Shown: in pieces, positions 33,501-43,934 of the stretch
Numbering within the stretch: position 1 is the stretch's first letter
How the letters are laid out: the number at the start of each line of letters is the position of its first letter
Assembly: GCA_015227615.1 (NCBI GenBank)
Contig: JAALGZ010000010.1
Location: 558,001 to 622,000, forward strand
From: Labyrinthula sp. Ha
Taxonomy: Eukaryota > Sar > Bigyra > Labyrinthulida > Labyrinthulaceae
DNA: 64,000 nucleotides
Direction: 5' to 3'
The notes under the pieces: model-generated
Seen by the model: only the letters and a program-made list of their open reading frames with translations
Database searches by the model: none
What the model was told of the DNA's origin: nothing
Position numbers and translations under genes: made by a program

Positions 33501-36270
33501 CTAAGCAATTTCAGAGTAATTGCTATGAGCTCTGGAAGTTTTGTAGGATCAGCATTGAATTGGCACATTTCGTGCAAAGAGTTATTTCCTGTTTTAATGG
33601 CAGTCAAGAAGTTTCCGTACTATTTAAAGTACAATGCTAAAGAGAAAGTGTTATTTACTGACCATAAGAATTTGGTTCAGATATTAAATCCAAGAGAAGC
33701 GAAGTTAAAGTCCCATACTTCTAGATTAAATCGTTGGGCAATGGAGTTTATGGAATTAAACCTGGTAGCTTGTCATTTAGACGGCTACCAGAATATTCCA
33801 GCTGATTGTTTATCGAGGTGGTTGAACCCTAAATACCATAAAACTGAAGCTGATTTAGAAGTTATTTGTAAAGCTATTTCTAGAGCTAACAGTCGCGATA
33901 CAGAGTTAGATTTTTGGAGAGCGGTTGATATGCTTCATGTCTCACCTAGACATCCAGCAAGTTTGAACCTAGCGGATGTCGGCTGGGAGGTGATTGACGA
34001 AGTTTTATTATTTAACTTACAGAAAAGGTATTTAGGAGAAAGCCTTGAAGAATTGAAGAAAGAAAAGGAAAAAATATTTGTCAAAAAGTCTATGATCCCT
34101 GTGCTTATTTTACATGCACATATATGGTTTAACCATGGATCGAAAGCAAACGAAGTTAAACTGCTGAAGGATAGTTATTATTTTGAAGCAGAAATATGGG
34201 CTCTAGTTGTTGAAGCTCATAAGGTCTTCAGACGACAATGCATGCATTGTCAGAAGCCTAGTTTAGTTGTTCGCCGAACATTTAATATCACCGAATGGGG
34301 CAGCCGTTCTGGTGAGGTTTTATTAGCGGACTTTTTATACATCAACTCAACTGGTTGGATCTTAACACTGGTCGATAGTTTGACTAGGACAACGATATTG
34401 AGGTACTGTAAAAAAGCTACAGCCGATAACTTGGTCTCCATCCTTTGGGATTGGAATAGTCATTTTCAACTAAGAGATGATTTTATTTTAGTGACCGATA
34501 AAGGATCACATTTTACCTCCAACGTTGTGGAGAAGTTTTTGAGAGAAAGTGGATGTAGCCACAAGTTTACTGCTACATACGTTTCATATACTGCTGGAGC
34601 TGTAGAAGTTCAAAATCGGCAGATTTTAAGACATTTGAGAAGCATAGTAAGCGAGTTCGGTTTAGGAAATAATGGATGGCCGGATGTACTTCCAATGGTC
34701 CAGGCCTTCATTAACCAAACTCCGCTTACTTGTAGAGGTTTACGAATGTCTCCATTGGAGTTAATGATTGGAGTAGAAGGAAAGAATAATAAGTTAGGTA
34801 GCGTTTACAAAAACATGGAGAAGAAGGATTTTCAGAGATTAAAGGAAGCAGCTATTAAGTTGAGAGAAGATCTTCATAAACTTCAGGAAAAGGCTAGTAG
34901 TTGTGGTTTAGAATATCGCATGAAAGCTAACCTCAGAAGAAATGCTAAGTTGACACCCATATTCTTTCGGCCTGGTGAGTTTGTTTGGATGTCAGAGAAG
35001 GAAGTAAATTCTGGAAATAAAGACAAAGTGAAGCCAAGATGGTGTGGTCCCTACCAGATTAGGGAGACGATTAGCGAGCACCTTTACAAGTTGGAAGATT
35101 TAAATGGTAATGTCAAGGTTAGACATTCCACTTTGTTAATACCATTTGCGCCAGTTGGGTTTTTACCTAACCCGGCAACTAAGTTAGTTTACCGAATGAA
35201 CCGTGGTGATTTAGAGGTTGAGAAGTTTGTAAGATTAATCAAGGATGTTGAAGGAAACCTAAGTTTTGAGGTCAAGTGGCGTGGATTTCCTACAAGTGAC
35301 AACACGTTTGAACCAGTGACCATTATGTTCGAGGATCTTCCTTCACTTGTTAACCAGTTTATTCGTGACAATCCAGGTGTGTTATCGAAAGAGTTGTATC
35401 AATATTTGAAAGTAATGTATCCAGATGCTTTCGAAGAAGAAGTAAGTGGTAGTTTGAACTCTCTCTATGCTATGAGTGAGAAAGAGGAATCGTCTTATGT
35501 TAAGAAATTGATTTATGGGAAGGTTGTTATAAATGAATTGGGGCAGTGGAACTATCTTAACTGGTCCACCTATGAAGTTGAAGCGTTGAGATTTGGTGTT
35601 TTGAATCATGGTTTTGGAGATTTTATTGCTCTGAAAAAATATGTACCTGGAAAGAATAAGCAACAAGTTTACACGAAGTTACAGAAACTTGTTGGAAGAC
35701 AAAGCCTGAAAGGTTACCACGGGCTTTATTTAGATGTTGATGTTTTACGAGTTGATAACTTGCGGATGACAGGAAAAGAATATTGTGTAAGAAGAATACC
35801 TAGAGATTCAAAGCAAGTTAGGATGTTTGAGGTTTTGATTAAATGGAAATATGCAGCTCAACATATTAAAAACTTCAAGAAAGCTAAGGAAAAGAAATTG
35901 AAAGTGTTTAATTTAACAAATACGGAGGGAGTTAAGATGATGTTAGAATATGTTAAACAAGAAGATAGTAGTTTGGATGATTGTTTTCCGAAGTTTGTAG
36001 GAGGAAAAGAGAATTTTCTATTATTTCTGAAACAACTTTGGAGTGATCTAAGAAAGAGAGAAAAAAATATTGAAGGAAAGTTAGAAGAAGTAAAAGAAAG
36101 TTTGTGTGAGAATTATATTTTTCCAATGAGAAATGCAGAATATGAAGTAAGAAAGTGCGATACACCAAACTTAGTTAAAGTGGATTTTAAGGAATTGAAC
36201 TGTGTGGCCTATATTTGGAACACAGAAGGTGTTGGGAGGTTTTACAAAGGTGATGTTAGATGTTTTTTAA
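30549..36270 (+). CDS. Gag-Pol polyprotein region of the young element, to the SANT domain and linker
   Basis: Gag, Pol and the extra domains run together without a separate gag frame. From the first ATG at 30,549: coiled-coil-rich Gag (to about 31.3 kb), a knuckle-like C/H motif (CEHDWIYGHTQRFCYEKK), retropepsin LLDSGAFRSALNSK (about 31,745), reverse transcriptase (FRLVVDFRPLN near 32,630; active site QWIDDSI near 32,945), and RNase H (FTDASERF near 33,422; FTDHKNL near 33,655). Integrase follows: HH-CC zinc finger near 34.11-34.26 kb, then catalytic residues in LLADFLY, VTDKGSHF and VEVQNRQ. Next are a chromodomain at 35.21-35.37 kb (FVRLIKDVEGNLSFEVKWRG) and a SANT/Myb-like domain at 35.55-35.70 kb (WSTYEVEALRFGVLNHGFGD ... 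YVPGKNKQQVYTKLQKL). A charged helical linker leads to the methyltransferase. Retroelement material, near-whole. Confidence 0.9.
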
Positions 36271-36803
36271 CTGAAACGCAGAAAAAGTTTGATGTTTTGA
36301 TTGTAGATCCCCCATGGAGAGTGTTCTCCGGGGATCCTGTTAGAGGACCAGCTGTGTCTTACTCTACTTTATCTGATGATGAGATCTTGAAGTTGAATTT
36401 GAAAGCAGTGATGCATAACACCCTCTGTTGCGTTTGAGTTATTAAAGGAAAGGAAAATATTGTTCAAGAATTATTTCATCGAAACGGAATTCGCATGATG
36501 GGACGTTTTATTTGGATAAAAACAAATGGACACAATAAAATATTATCCACACTCGGTAACCTTACAATGCGTTGCACGGAGGAGTGCATTTTAGGGGTCA
36601 AAGGTGAGCTACCGAAGGTTTTAGTTACAAGATCATTGGGCAAAGAAATATTATATGGTAAAAGAACTGGTAACGCCCAAAAACCAGTGGAATTATATGA
36701 GTTGTTAGAGAACAGTTGTCAGAAGGAAACTCGTTTTTTGGAACTATTTGGACGGAAAAATAATTTGAGGAAGAATTGGTTCACTGTTGGAAATGAGTTA
36801 TAA
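36271..36803 (+). CDS. MT-A70 N6-adenine methyltransferase module of the young element
   Basis: This is the C-terminal coding module, just before the polypurine tract. It contains the family hallmarks: the catalytic motif FDVLIVDPPW (DPPW, binds SAM and the target adenine), the YSTLSDDEI segment ('Y.TMS..EI'), GRFIWIKTN ('W.K.N'), RCTEECILGVKGEL ('H..E.CL.G.KG'), and AQKPVELYELLEN followed by FLELFGRKNNLRKNWFTVGN, matching 'KP.E.Y.LIE...... LELFGR..N.R.GW...GN'. Known MT-A70 proteins methylate mRNA (METTL3/14), snRNA (METTL4) or DNA (ciliate AMT1/MTA1). Which substrate applies here cannot be told from sequence. The stop TAA is at 36,801-36,803. The region looks near-whole, with about one break. 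Confidence 0.9.
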
Positions 36804-36815
36804 CCACCTGATGCT

Positions 36816-36826
36816 GAAAGGGGCAG
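36816..36826 (+). promoter_or_regulatory. Polypurine tract
   Basis: gaaaggggcag directly precedes the TG that starts the 3' LTR. This is the usual position of the plus-strand primer for LTR retrotransposons. Confidence 0.75.
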
Positions 36827-37590
36827 TGTTGTGGTTTTATGTGAAATATCTTATGGTTTAATGTAGTTGCGATATATGTTTTGTTTCAGCTGTGTCTCAG
36901 GTGGTTGATTCCAAAAATGCTTGTCTTTGATGTTCTTGATGTTACTAAGAAATAAAGATGTGAAAGAAACTTTGGTAAATGTTGATATACAAGTGAAATT
37001 TTGGTATAATATGAATTTATGAGATGATACGAAGATATTGTGAAGTTCTTGGTTTATTCTGAAGTGTTTTCGAAGAGTTACAGTTGATTTGGTCAAATCG
37101 AGAACCTAATTTACAGTCTTTTCTCTTTCGTATTATGTGATAAAATTCGCCCGTGACGAGATGAAAGGGTGGTTTGTTCATCGATGTTTTTCTCCTATGA
37201 ATTTACATTTGGTGACATTTGTTGATATAAATTAAAAACGAGATATCGTTAGTTACGATTGAGGGATGACATGGTCATTTGGGAATTTTGGTATAGGTTT
37301 TCTGCATAATATGGTGTTGGAACTGAGTTGAAATATACAATATTCAGGAAAGTTGAAAGTAGTATTTGACATATATTTTCCGTTTTTTACTAACTGTTAA
37401 GCGATATAAAAAAAAGAGAAAAAGAGTTTTTTAGTGAATTATAAAAGGAAGTTTATTGAGTTTATATCTAACGCGAAACCCTATTTTATTGGATCTGAGG
37501 TCTTTTTCAAGGTCCAAGTTGTGTTTGTGATTGGTTTTTTCTTCCGCGGACGTCTTAAGAGTAAATTACAGGAAGACGATAAACGCAATA
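36827..37590 (+). repeat. 3' LTR (764 bp)
   Basis: Starts TGTTGTG after the polypurine tract, ends acgcaata, and is followed by the target duplication ctat. It matches the 5' LTR at all but one position by my reading. Confidence 0.9.
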
Positions 37591-37736
37591 CTATATATAT
37601 TCGAATTATATTGATTTATATGAATTTAGCTTTTGTGAATGTAAAGAAAAGCTGAATATGTTTTTATCACTTAGAATTTTTTTCAAGAGCATGTAGAAAA
37701 TGGTGTTCTCCATTTGTGATACCAAGCTAAGCATAA

Positions 37737-37782
37737 GGGAACCGGGTTTTTATACGCCAGCGTATAATACGCCACTTTTCCG
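37737..37782 (+). repeat. Left terminal inverted repeat of MULE copy 2
   Basis: Begins gggaaccgggtttttatacg. It pairs with the right end at 41,167-41,211. A short internal palindrome (tacgccagcgta) sits within it. Confidence 0.65.
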
Positions 37783-37942
37783 TTAGGGATTGTAGGGGGT
37801 TTTTAGGCGATAAGGAAATGGCGTACCGGTAGTGATTTTTGGTGGAATTCCATAAAACTTAACAGAAGCTTAATAGCAGAACTTCAATTCATAATTCTCT
37901 GATCCCGAAACTTATGAAAACAACAACTAAAAAATTACAAGT

Positions 37943-40018
37943 ATGGAAACACACCTTTCTGCCCCTATCAAAGAGGAAGTAGACCTTGAACAACCAAACC
38001 AAAGCGAAACAAATGACAGTTGGATCAGTTACAGAGGCTCTACACCAGAAGAGATGGTTGAAGTTGTGAAGAAGGTAAGTGCTAACCGATTTAGAGTTAA
38101 AAAACAGTCCTCCCACAGCTTTTCTGAAGATTAAACCAAAATAATCTTTGGATTTAGTAAAAAAATGTTGCGTAGGTGTAGATTAAAATGTGTGTCTTCT
38201 AAAAATTGTACTTTTGAGTTAAAATTTAAGTTTGATCTCAAATTAGGAAAATACATTTTCCAAGTAAAATGCTTAGAACACACAGGACATGAAGCACAAG
38301 TAAAGAAAAATGAAAGAAAGTTTCTCTCAGACTTAAAACCAGCTGAATTAAGAATGTTAAAGTACCTTGGAGTTGCTGACACTCCCTTAACTTCAGTGGA
38401 AGTGGCACCTCATAGCAAATTTCCAGGGATTTACTTTGACAAAGAGTTACTAAAGCGTCAATTAAAGAAGGCTAGAGAAGAAGGAAGAGATTCAGAAGAT
38501 ACTAATATTCAAATTTTAATTAAAACAGGTAAAAGATGTCTAAGTAATGGAGGAAACTTTGAACTCTACTACTCAAGTGACACAGAAGGATGACCTAGGC
38601 TAAAAGGTTTAACATTTCAAGAACAACTACAAGTAAAATTAAAATTTTTTTTCTGAGTCAATACAAATTGACACCACCCACGGTTTGTCACGCTAAAATT
38701 TTGTAACTATGTTCCCCGTGGGAGTTGATTGTTTCATGAAAACTGTTAATTTTGGTTGTACATTAATGCAAACCGAAAACCATGAGCAAGTCATCAGAGG
38801 ATTGAAGGATCTTGGTCTTGAACACACAGAAGTTATGATGAGCGATGGTTCCTTGGCCTTAGCAAAATCAGCAAAACTTCTTGGAGCTGAACATGTGAGA
38901 TGTGTTAAACATTTTGCTGCATCTTTTTCATCTGGGGCAAAGGGATTAAGAGATCCCTATGTAAGTGACCTCCTTGATCGTGTCAACCAGGCCGTGAGGG
39001 AGGACATTCATACAAATGAAAAACTGGATGCCCATCTTCAGAAGCTAAGCTTTGATTTTCCAGAGCACGAACAACAACAGTTCCTAAAAAATATTAAAGT
39101 ACAGAAAGAAAATATATGTTGGACATATATAAAAAGAAAAGTAACATTTGGTCACGTTTCTACTCAACGTGTTGAAGGGTTTCATACTAAATTTAAGTGT
39201 AGTGGTCAACTTTTATCTAAACAAAAAAGTTGGACAATTGATCAATTAATTAGTTTTCATGAAAACAAGTTGTTAATTACACAAATTCTACATTGAAAAA
39301 GTTGAAAAAACTAATTTCCAAAGGGAAAGATATTTCTGAGGAGGTTGATAAGATGTTGATCAGTGAAATTAAGAAAGTGACTAGATGCTACGTTGTTGTT
39401 GTTGCTGACAATGGAGACCGGACCTATATTGTTTCAGAAACAGAGAATGATGTTTCTAGATTATATAATGTTGAAGTAAGAGATATCAATGGCTGGGTTC
39501 ATCCTGAATGCAGTTGCTCAACATGGACTAATTTGAAACTACCTTGTCGTCACTATGCTAGGATCTGCGTCAGATTAAAAAGAAAATATATGGACAAGGT
39601 AAACCTTTTGCCTAGATGGCGTTTTCAACAACATCCTCTTCATGAAGTTGCATTAAAAGAACTTGGACGAGCAACAACTCCTGAAGAGGGAGTTTTAAAT
39701 TTCAATGTCAAAGTTCCTGGCTTTAAAGATTTGAAAGTTCCAAAGAAACCAGGTGTAAGATTTTCCATGCTCAAGACAGCATGCAGGGACCTATGTGAAG
39801 AAGCTCAACATAGTACAGATGAGGCGTGGCGAAAAGCATATGCAACTGTCATAAAAATGAGAGATGTGTTGAAACAAAATGCAGATTGTGACTTTTCCGA
39901 TGTGGATATGTCACTCTCTCAACATTCTGGATCAACAATCTTATCAACGAGAAAGAGGAAGATGCGAAGAAAAGAGCGTGTAGGTATAAGTCGAAGTCGC
40001 GTGAACTTTAACACTTAA
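37943..40018 (+). pseudogene. MULE transposase, copy 2 (inactive)
   Basis: The first exon begins METHLSAPIKEEVDLEQPNQ and ends at a probable 22-nt intron (38,075-38,096). The zinc-finger region is RCRLKCVSSKNCTFELKFKF with TGHEAQVKKNERKF. The DDE core includes D in VMMSDGSLALAKSAKL, CVKHFAASFSS and E in RVEGFHTKFK. The C-terminal SWIM zinc finger is intact (ECSCSTWTNLKLPCRHYARI, pattern CxC-x9-CxH). Decay: a stop after LKIKPK, a one-base loss in an A-run near 38,160 (7 A against 8 in copy 1), changes near the first catalytic Asp (tgacaccacc), and a frame change near 39,265-39,300 (HENKLLITQILH against HEKQVVDYTNSTL in copy 1). The two copies carry different lesions, so they decayed independently. 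Confidence 0.85.
38075..38096 (+). other. Probable 22-nt intron in MULE transposase, copy 2
   Basis: GTAAGT donor, GCTAAC branch-point-like word and TTTAGAG acceptor, as in copy 1. It starts exactly in phase 0 after EEMVEVVKK. Confidence 0.5.
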
Positions 40019-40022
40019 GTAG

Positions 40023-40105
40023 GTTTTCCTATACAGTACTCACCTATAACATTTTCTTCTAGCAACTCCATTTTCTCATGCGAAGTTTTCCTATACAGTA
40101 CTCAC
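40023..40105. repeat. Direct repeat in MULE (gttttcctatacagtactca, two units)
   Basis: Units at 40,023-40,043 and 40,085-40,105 here, and on the opposite strand at 19,607-19,627 and 19,669-19,689 in copy 1. Read on the strand of the small ORF each unit begins GTGAGTACTG, a splice-donor-like word, and the first one covers that ORF's end. Confidence 0.7.
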
Positions 40106-40240
40106 TTCACAATAACCTCGATCAACATCTTCATTGTAATTAAGTAGAAACCCTTCAAACACATCTTCGTAAGAGCAAATAGAGTGTACTGAATTGAAAA
40201 CCATGTACCTCATGATCAACCATGGAATTATTTTATGCAT
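40091..40240 (-). CDS. 49-aa signal-peptide-like ORF inside MULE copy 2
   Basis: The counterpart of the frame at 19,472-19,621. It starts MHKIIPWLIMRYMVFNSVHS and has an identical remainder (ICSYEDVFEGFLLNYNEDVD, RGYCEVSTV). It differs from copy 1 at residues 2, 7 and 11 only. The hydrophobic start looks like a signal peptide. It is convergent with the transposase, whose stop lies about 70 bp away. The frame is open here even though both transposase genes have decayed. Confidence 0.4.
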   Translation of the reverse strand: MHKIIPWLIMRYMVFNSVHSICSYEDVFEGFLLNYNEDVDRGYCEVSTV

Positions 40241-40312
40241 CGTGGGATAGTAAATGTGTGTAAGAGCTGCTGAATGATCAACCACGGAATTATTTTATGC
40301 ATCGTGGGATAG
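40213..40312. repeat. Tandem 38-bp duplication in MULE copy 2
   Basis: tgatcaacca[t/c]ggaat...gtgggatag occurs at 40,213-40,250 and 40,275-40,312 with one mismatch. Copy 1 has only one unit. It covers the 5' end of the small ORF. Confidence 0.75.
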
Positions 40313-40547
40313 CTTCTGTATATATCTTGAAGGCCGTTCAATAGATCAGGTTTCAAAATTTTCATCCAACGGCCCTATAAAATAAGAACATCCTGATCCC
40401 TATGCCCACCCACAATATACCTTTCCTCTTGAAACCTAAAATAAATTAAAAAAAAAACCTCTACCTCAACCCCAAGCAAGGGTTATGGATCTGGTTTTGC
40501 AGATCTGTGTGGGTCTATGGTTCATATATATAAAGAATTTATTGTTT

Positions 40548-41100
40548 TCTTGTTCACCTCTTCGATCCTTGCTCATGTTCAGGTGTAACTATTTTCTTTG
40601 TAAATCCGGTTCTTAAAACTTTGAAATCTTCGAAATTGGTTTCAATTTTCATATCTGTGTTTCCAACTTGAACTATGTGTGTAACTGGTTCATATAATAA
40701 GTTGTTATCAGCTTTAACAAACGGGATTAAATCCTTCGCGTTCTGTTTCTGGAAGTGCTTGGTCTTAGAACCGCTTATTAAAGCTGATAACTGTTCAAAA
40801 TATTTTTGAATCTCGCTTTCTATGTTTCCAACGTGAGCTATATGTGTAAATGGTTAACATAACTGCGTACGTTTTGCTTTTCTTCTTCACCTAGTCATTC
40901 CTTCGGGTTCTTCTGCTTTAACTGTTTTCTCTGTAAATCCATATGTCGAAAGTTCTAAATCTTTAAAATTAGTTTCAATTTCCATTTCAATGTCTTCAGC
41001 TTGATCTATGTGTGTAACTGGTTCATTTAAATAAAGTTTTTCTTGTTTTCTTCTTCACTTGATCAATCCTTGAGCTTCATCGGATATTTATTATCCATTT
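40548..41100. repeat. Subterminal imperfect repeats of MULE copy 2
   Basis: Three to four diverged units sharing the words cttcttcacctn-tcgatcc, gtaaatcc, ggtttcaattttcat and ctatgtgtgtaactggttca (for example near 40,675, 40,835 and 41,005). Copy 1 has a single equivalent near 19,020-19,080. Subterminal repeats often serve as transposase-binding sites in MULEs. Confidence 0.55.
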
Positions 41101-41166
41101 GTAATTTTAATTGTAATTGTTGGTTTTTTGATATTTTATTTTGGGAAATTGTGGTATTGGTAGAAT

Positions 41167-41211
41167 TGGAAGAGTGGCGTACCATACGCTGGTGTAGATA
41201 AATACTATCCC
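41167..41211 (+). repeat. Right terminal inverted repeat of MULE copy 2
   Basis: Ends gtgtagataaatactatccc. It is the inverse of the left end with about three quarters of positions matching by eye. Confidence 0.6.
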
Positions 41212-43934
41212 AAGCTTAAGGTATTATCCTTATAAAATGAAGAACCTGCTTCTCGAGTAATGCTATATTGAGTTATTTATCATCTTTTTCAGTTAACGAT
41301 ATCTTGAATATATTAATGAACAAAACTGGACAAGCATTGTAGAGTCGTAGAAATATATAGTACAAAGTGAAAACTTTCACCCCTTTTTTGCTTTCAAAAG
41401 TTTATCTTTTAGATATTAAACAAGCAACCAAATCCAAAAAAATAATAACTTTGTCGCTTGAACCTGTATATCGAACCCTGACTCTTCTTATAGGAACAAT
41501 CCGATCAACAGGAGTGCAGAAACCGCCTTTACTATTTTGATTCTAAGTTTCAAGTTGACTTGATTTATTGAAAATTTATCAAGAAGAAGTTTTTCCATAT
41601 TTTTTTTATTGATTCTGATACTTCCACAACCATATTGTTTGATTATTGATAATCACTTGACAAGAAAAATAAAATCATAATCATCTCATAATAAACAAAA
41701 TTCCAATTTCTTTATTGATAATCGGAATCAAAAAAATTATCAAATAATTATAGATAATTCTTATCAAATCCGATGGCTAGTACTAGGACACCATAAAGAG
41801 CAATGTCGTGAGTGCATTATCACACTAGTTTCCTCTTCCACTGTCATTGACATTGTAATAATTTAAAATCATCAAGTATGGGCATATTGATTTTAGTCTA
41901 GGAAAACTTTATCTGTTTTCAGCTGAATCGCGCTCTTTACACCTCATTATGAATCTAAAAATGTGCTTTTAGTTTGTGCATTAAGGAGCTACTCTCACGG
42001 TGACAAAGACAGTCATTCTAGAATCCTTTACTAAGTACATTACCTATTTCCTTTGACGAAACTGAGGCTTATATGAATTTGATTTTAATATTATGAAAAT
42101 AACCTTGAATTTTACACGCCTTTGAATTTTCTTTTGCATAAACAATTTACAAAAAGCTTCAGATCATAAGAAAATTAACTGACTACATTCCTGGCTAGAT
42201 TTGGCAACTCTTCACTCTTTTCAACGTCACTGTGACAGGTGCTAAGCTCTGACAACTCTGCACCAGGAATAAAGTTGCACTAGTATTCCAAAAACTGCTA
42301 TAAAAAAATTCTTCATCAAGGAAAGTTTCTGCTTAGTCCATACTTTGTTTAATTTTGTCATTGCTAACTTCTTTTCTAACTGCCTTCTTACCTAGATTAT
42401 TATCGTTTCCTTTTTCGGGACAAAAACAAACTTGCTGCTAATTTTTCCTAACTAGCAATTTTGAATTTAATCATATGCCTAGTGACTCAAACTTCATTCA
42501 TTTCACCAGTTGAGGAATATCCATTAGAGAAACAGAACAAGGATATTGCATGACGGTAACCTAAAGGTTAAAGATTAAGATTCAAATTCCATACAACTAA
42601 TTCTCACTATTTAATATGGAGCCAAACAAGCCTTAGCAAGATACACCAACATAGTGGATGTAAAATCATAACCCTCAATTAAATACGAAAATTCTCACGG
42701 TTTTATATGCACAAGTAGAAGTTTTTAGGAACTTAGACACAACACCACATTAGTCATGCGCACAAAAACCTGAACCCCTAGTACCATTTCGTGCTCAAAC
42801 ATTCTACTATGGGAACAATCAAGTTTACTTTCTTCCAAACATTGCAAGTAAACTTGGGGAAAATAGTATTAAAACCTTCTACCTTTAGATTAACTAGTTC
42901 TTATTCGGCCTTATTGGGTTTGGTTTGCACATTTAAGCTGTGTGAGTTTATAATTCTAAGAAACTCATAAGATTTTTTCTGTTTTCACTTTGTAATACTC
43001 GCAACGAGTTCTAGTCACTGGTTGAATTAGGGTTGGAACTTATCGCGATTCTTTCGAGCCTAACTTTGGGAGTTGACTAGTAGAAGGTTGAGTTTACGTC
43101 AATGATATACCCTGATATTTTCATGGACATCAGACAGTTGTACCTAGAATTTTCAAGGATCACCATTCTGGTGTAGAGTTCCATAGGCATTATTACGCTT
43201 AAACTATTTCGGAATTCAGCCATGAACCTGTACAATTGATCTCTGCACACTACTAGCTGATATTGAGTAGTTCAAATTTTTGCTTGGAGTTCTTTGCTTA
43301 AGTTAGGTTGTGAATTCAGCAGGGAGAAACTGCTTCCCCATATAGTCTAACATATTATCTAAACACACACAAAAGATTTAGAAAAAGCAACTTTATGCGT
43401 GCTGATATGAATAGTCCCTTAATACTTCATTTTTTTTAATAAAGAGCTTGTAAATGGTAGTATGCTAACTCTGAGAACATTTGGTGGTAGAGCAGGCGTC
43501 AAACTTAACAAAAAGATTCTCACCGCAAGCTTATTAACCTGGATCAAGATTATCTAATATGAAAATTGTATGATACAACCACTTTTAATTTAGAAAAAGC
43601 TTCTAAAACCCAGTTCTGCTTACAATGCAAAGAAAAAAACGAGTATCAATATTAGGTCTCATGAGTGTTTAACCTCTACCCTTTGGTAAGTAAGTTTAAC
43701 TTGATTCTTTTCTTTATGGTTATCTAATTTATTTAAAAACATAAAAACAAGTATTAGAATTAACATGAAATAAAATAATTGTATTGATTACAAGAAATGT
43801 ATGTTTACTCAAATTCAGTTAAAATACAGTATAAATATATTTTATTATATATATTATAATATATATAATAATTGCCCAATGAATCAACGTATCGAATATA
43901 ATTAATTAATCAACCATCCAATCAAATCTAGTAA
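41212..43934. other. Gene-free stretch before the RRM gene
   Basis: About 2.7 kb with no credible reading frame. Close to 43,840-43,875 is a perfect-looking TA-rich inverted repeat (attatatatattataatata), which may be a promoter element or hairpin of the following gene. Otherwise nothing recognised. Confidence 0.5.

Larger units (their letters stand above)
29642..37590 (+). mobile_element. Young Ty3/gypsy-type retrotransposon with chromodomain, SANT/Myb and MT-A70 module
   Basis: A 7,949-bp LTR element with 764-bp LTRs at both ends (one difference between them by my reading), a 4-bp target duplication ctat and a polypurine tract before the 3' LTR. The internal coding region reads Gag, retropepsin, reverse transcriptase, RNase H, integrase, chromodomain, SANT/Myb-like domain and, at the end, an MT-A70 N6-adenine methyltransferase module. 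The order PR-RT-RH-IN with a chromodomain after integrase places it with the chromovirus branch of Ty3/gypsy. Near-identical LTRs mean a very recent insertion. It looks near-whole, with about one break. It sits in the 84-bp-downstream flank of the WW/ankyrin gene, and only about 140 bp separate it from MULE copy 2. The primer-binding site just inside the 5' LTR was not matched to a tRNA. Confidence 0.9.
37737..41211 (+). mobile_element. MULE (Mutator-like) DNA transposon, copy 2
   Basis: The left terminus begins GGGAACC (37,737) and contains acgccagcgtataatacgcc. The right terminus ends ATCCC (41,211) and contains ggcgtaccatacgctggtgt; reversed, it aligns with the left end over about 44 bp with one gap, so these are imperfect terminal inverted repeats. 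A likely target duplication is aagcataa (37,729-37,736) versus aagcttaa (41,212-41,219), close to the 8-11 bp usual for MULEs. It carries a transposase on the plus strand, a small convergent frame on the minus strand, and an expanded subterminal repeat region on the right. It is highly similar to copy 1 throughout the coding part. Confidence 0.8.
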
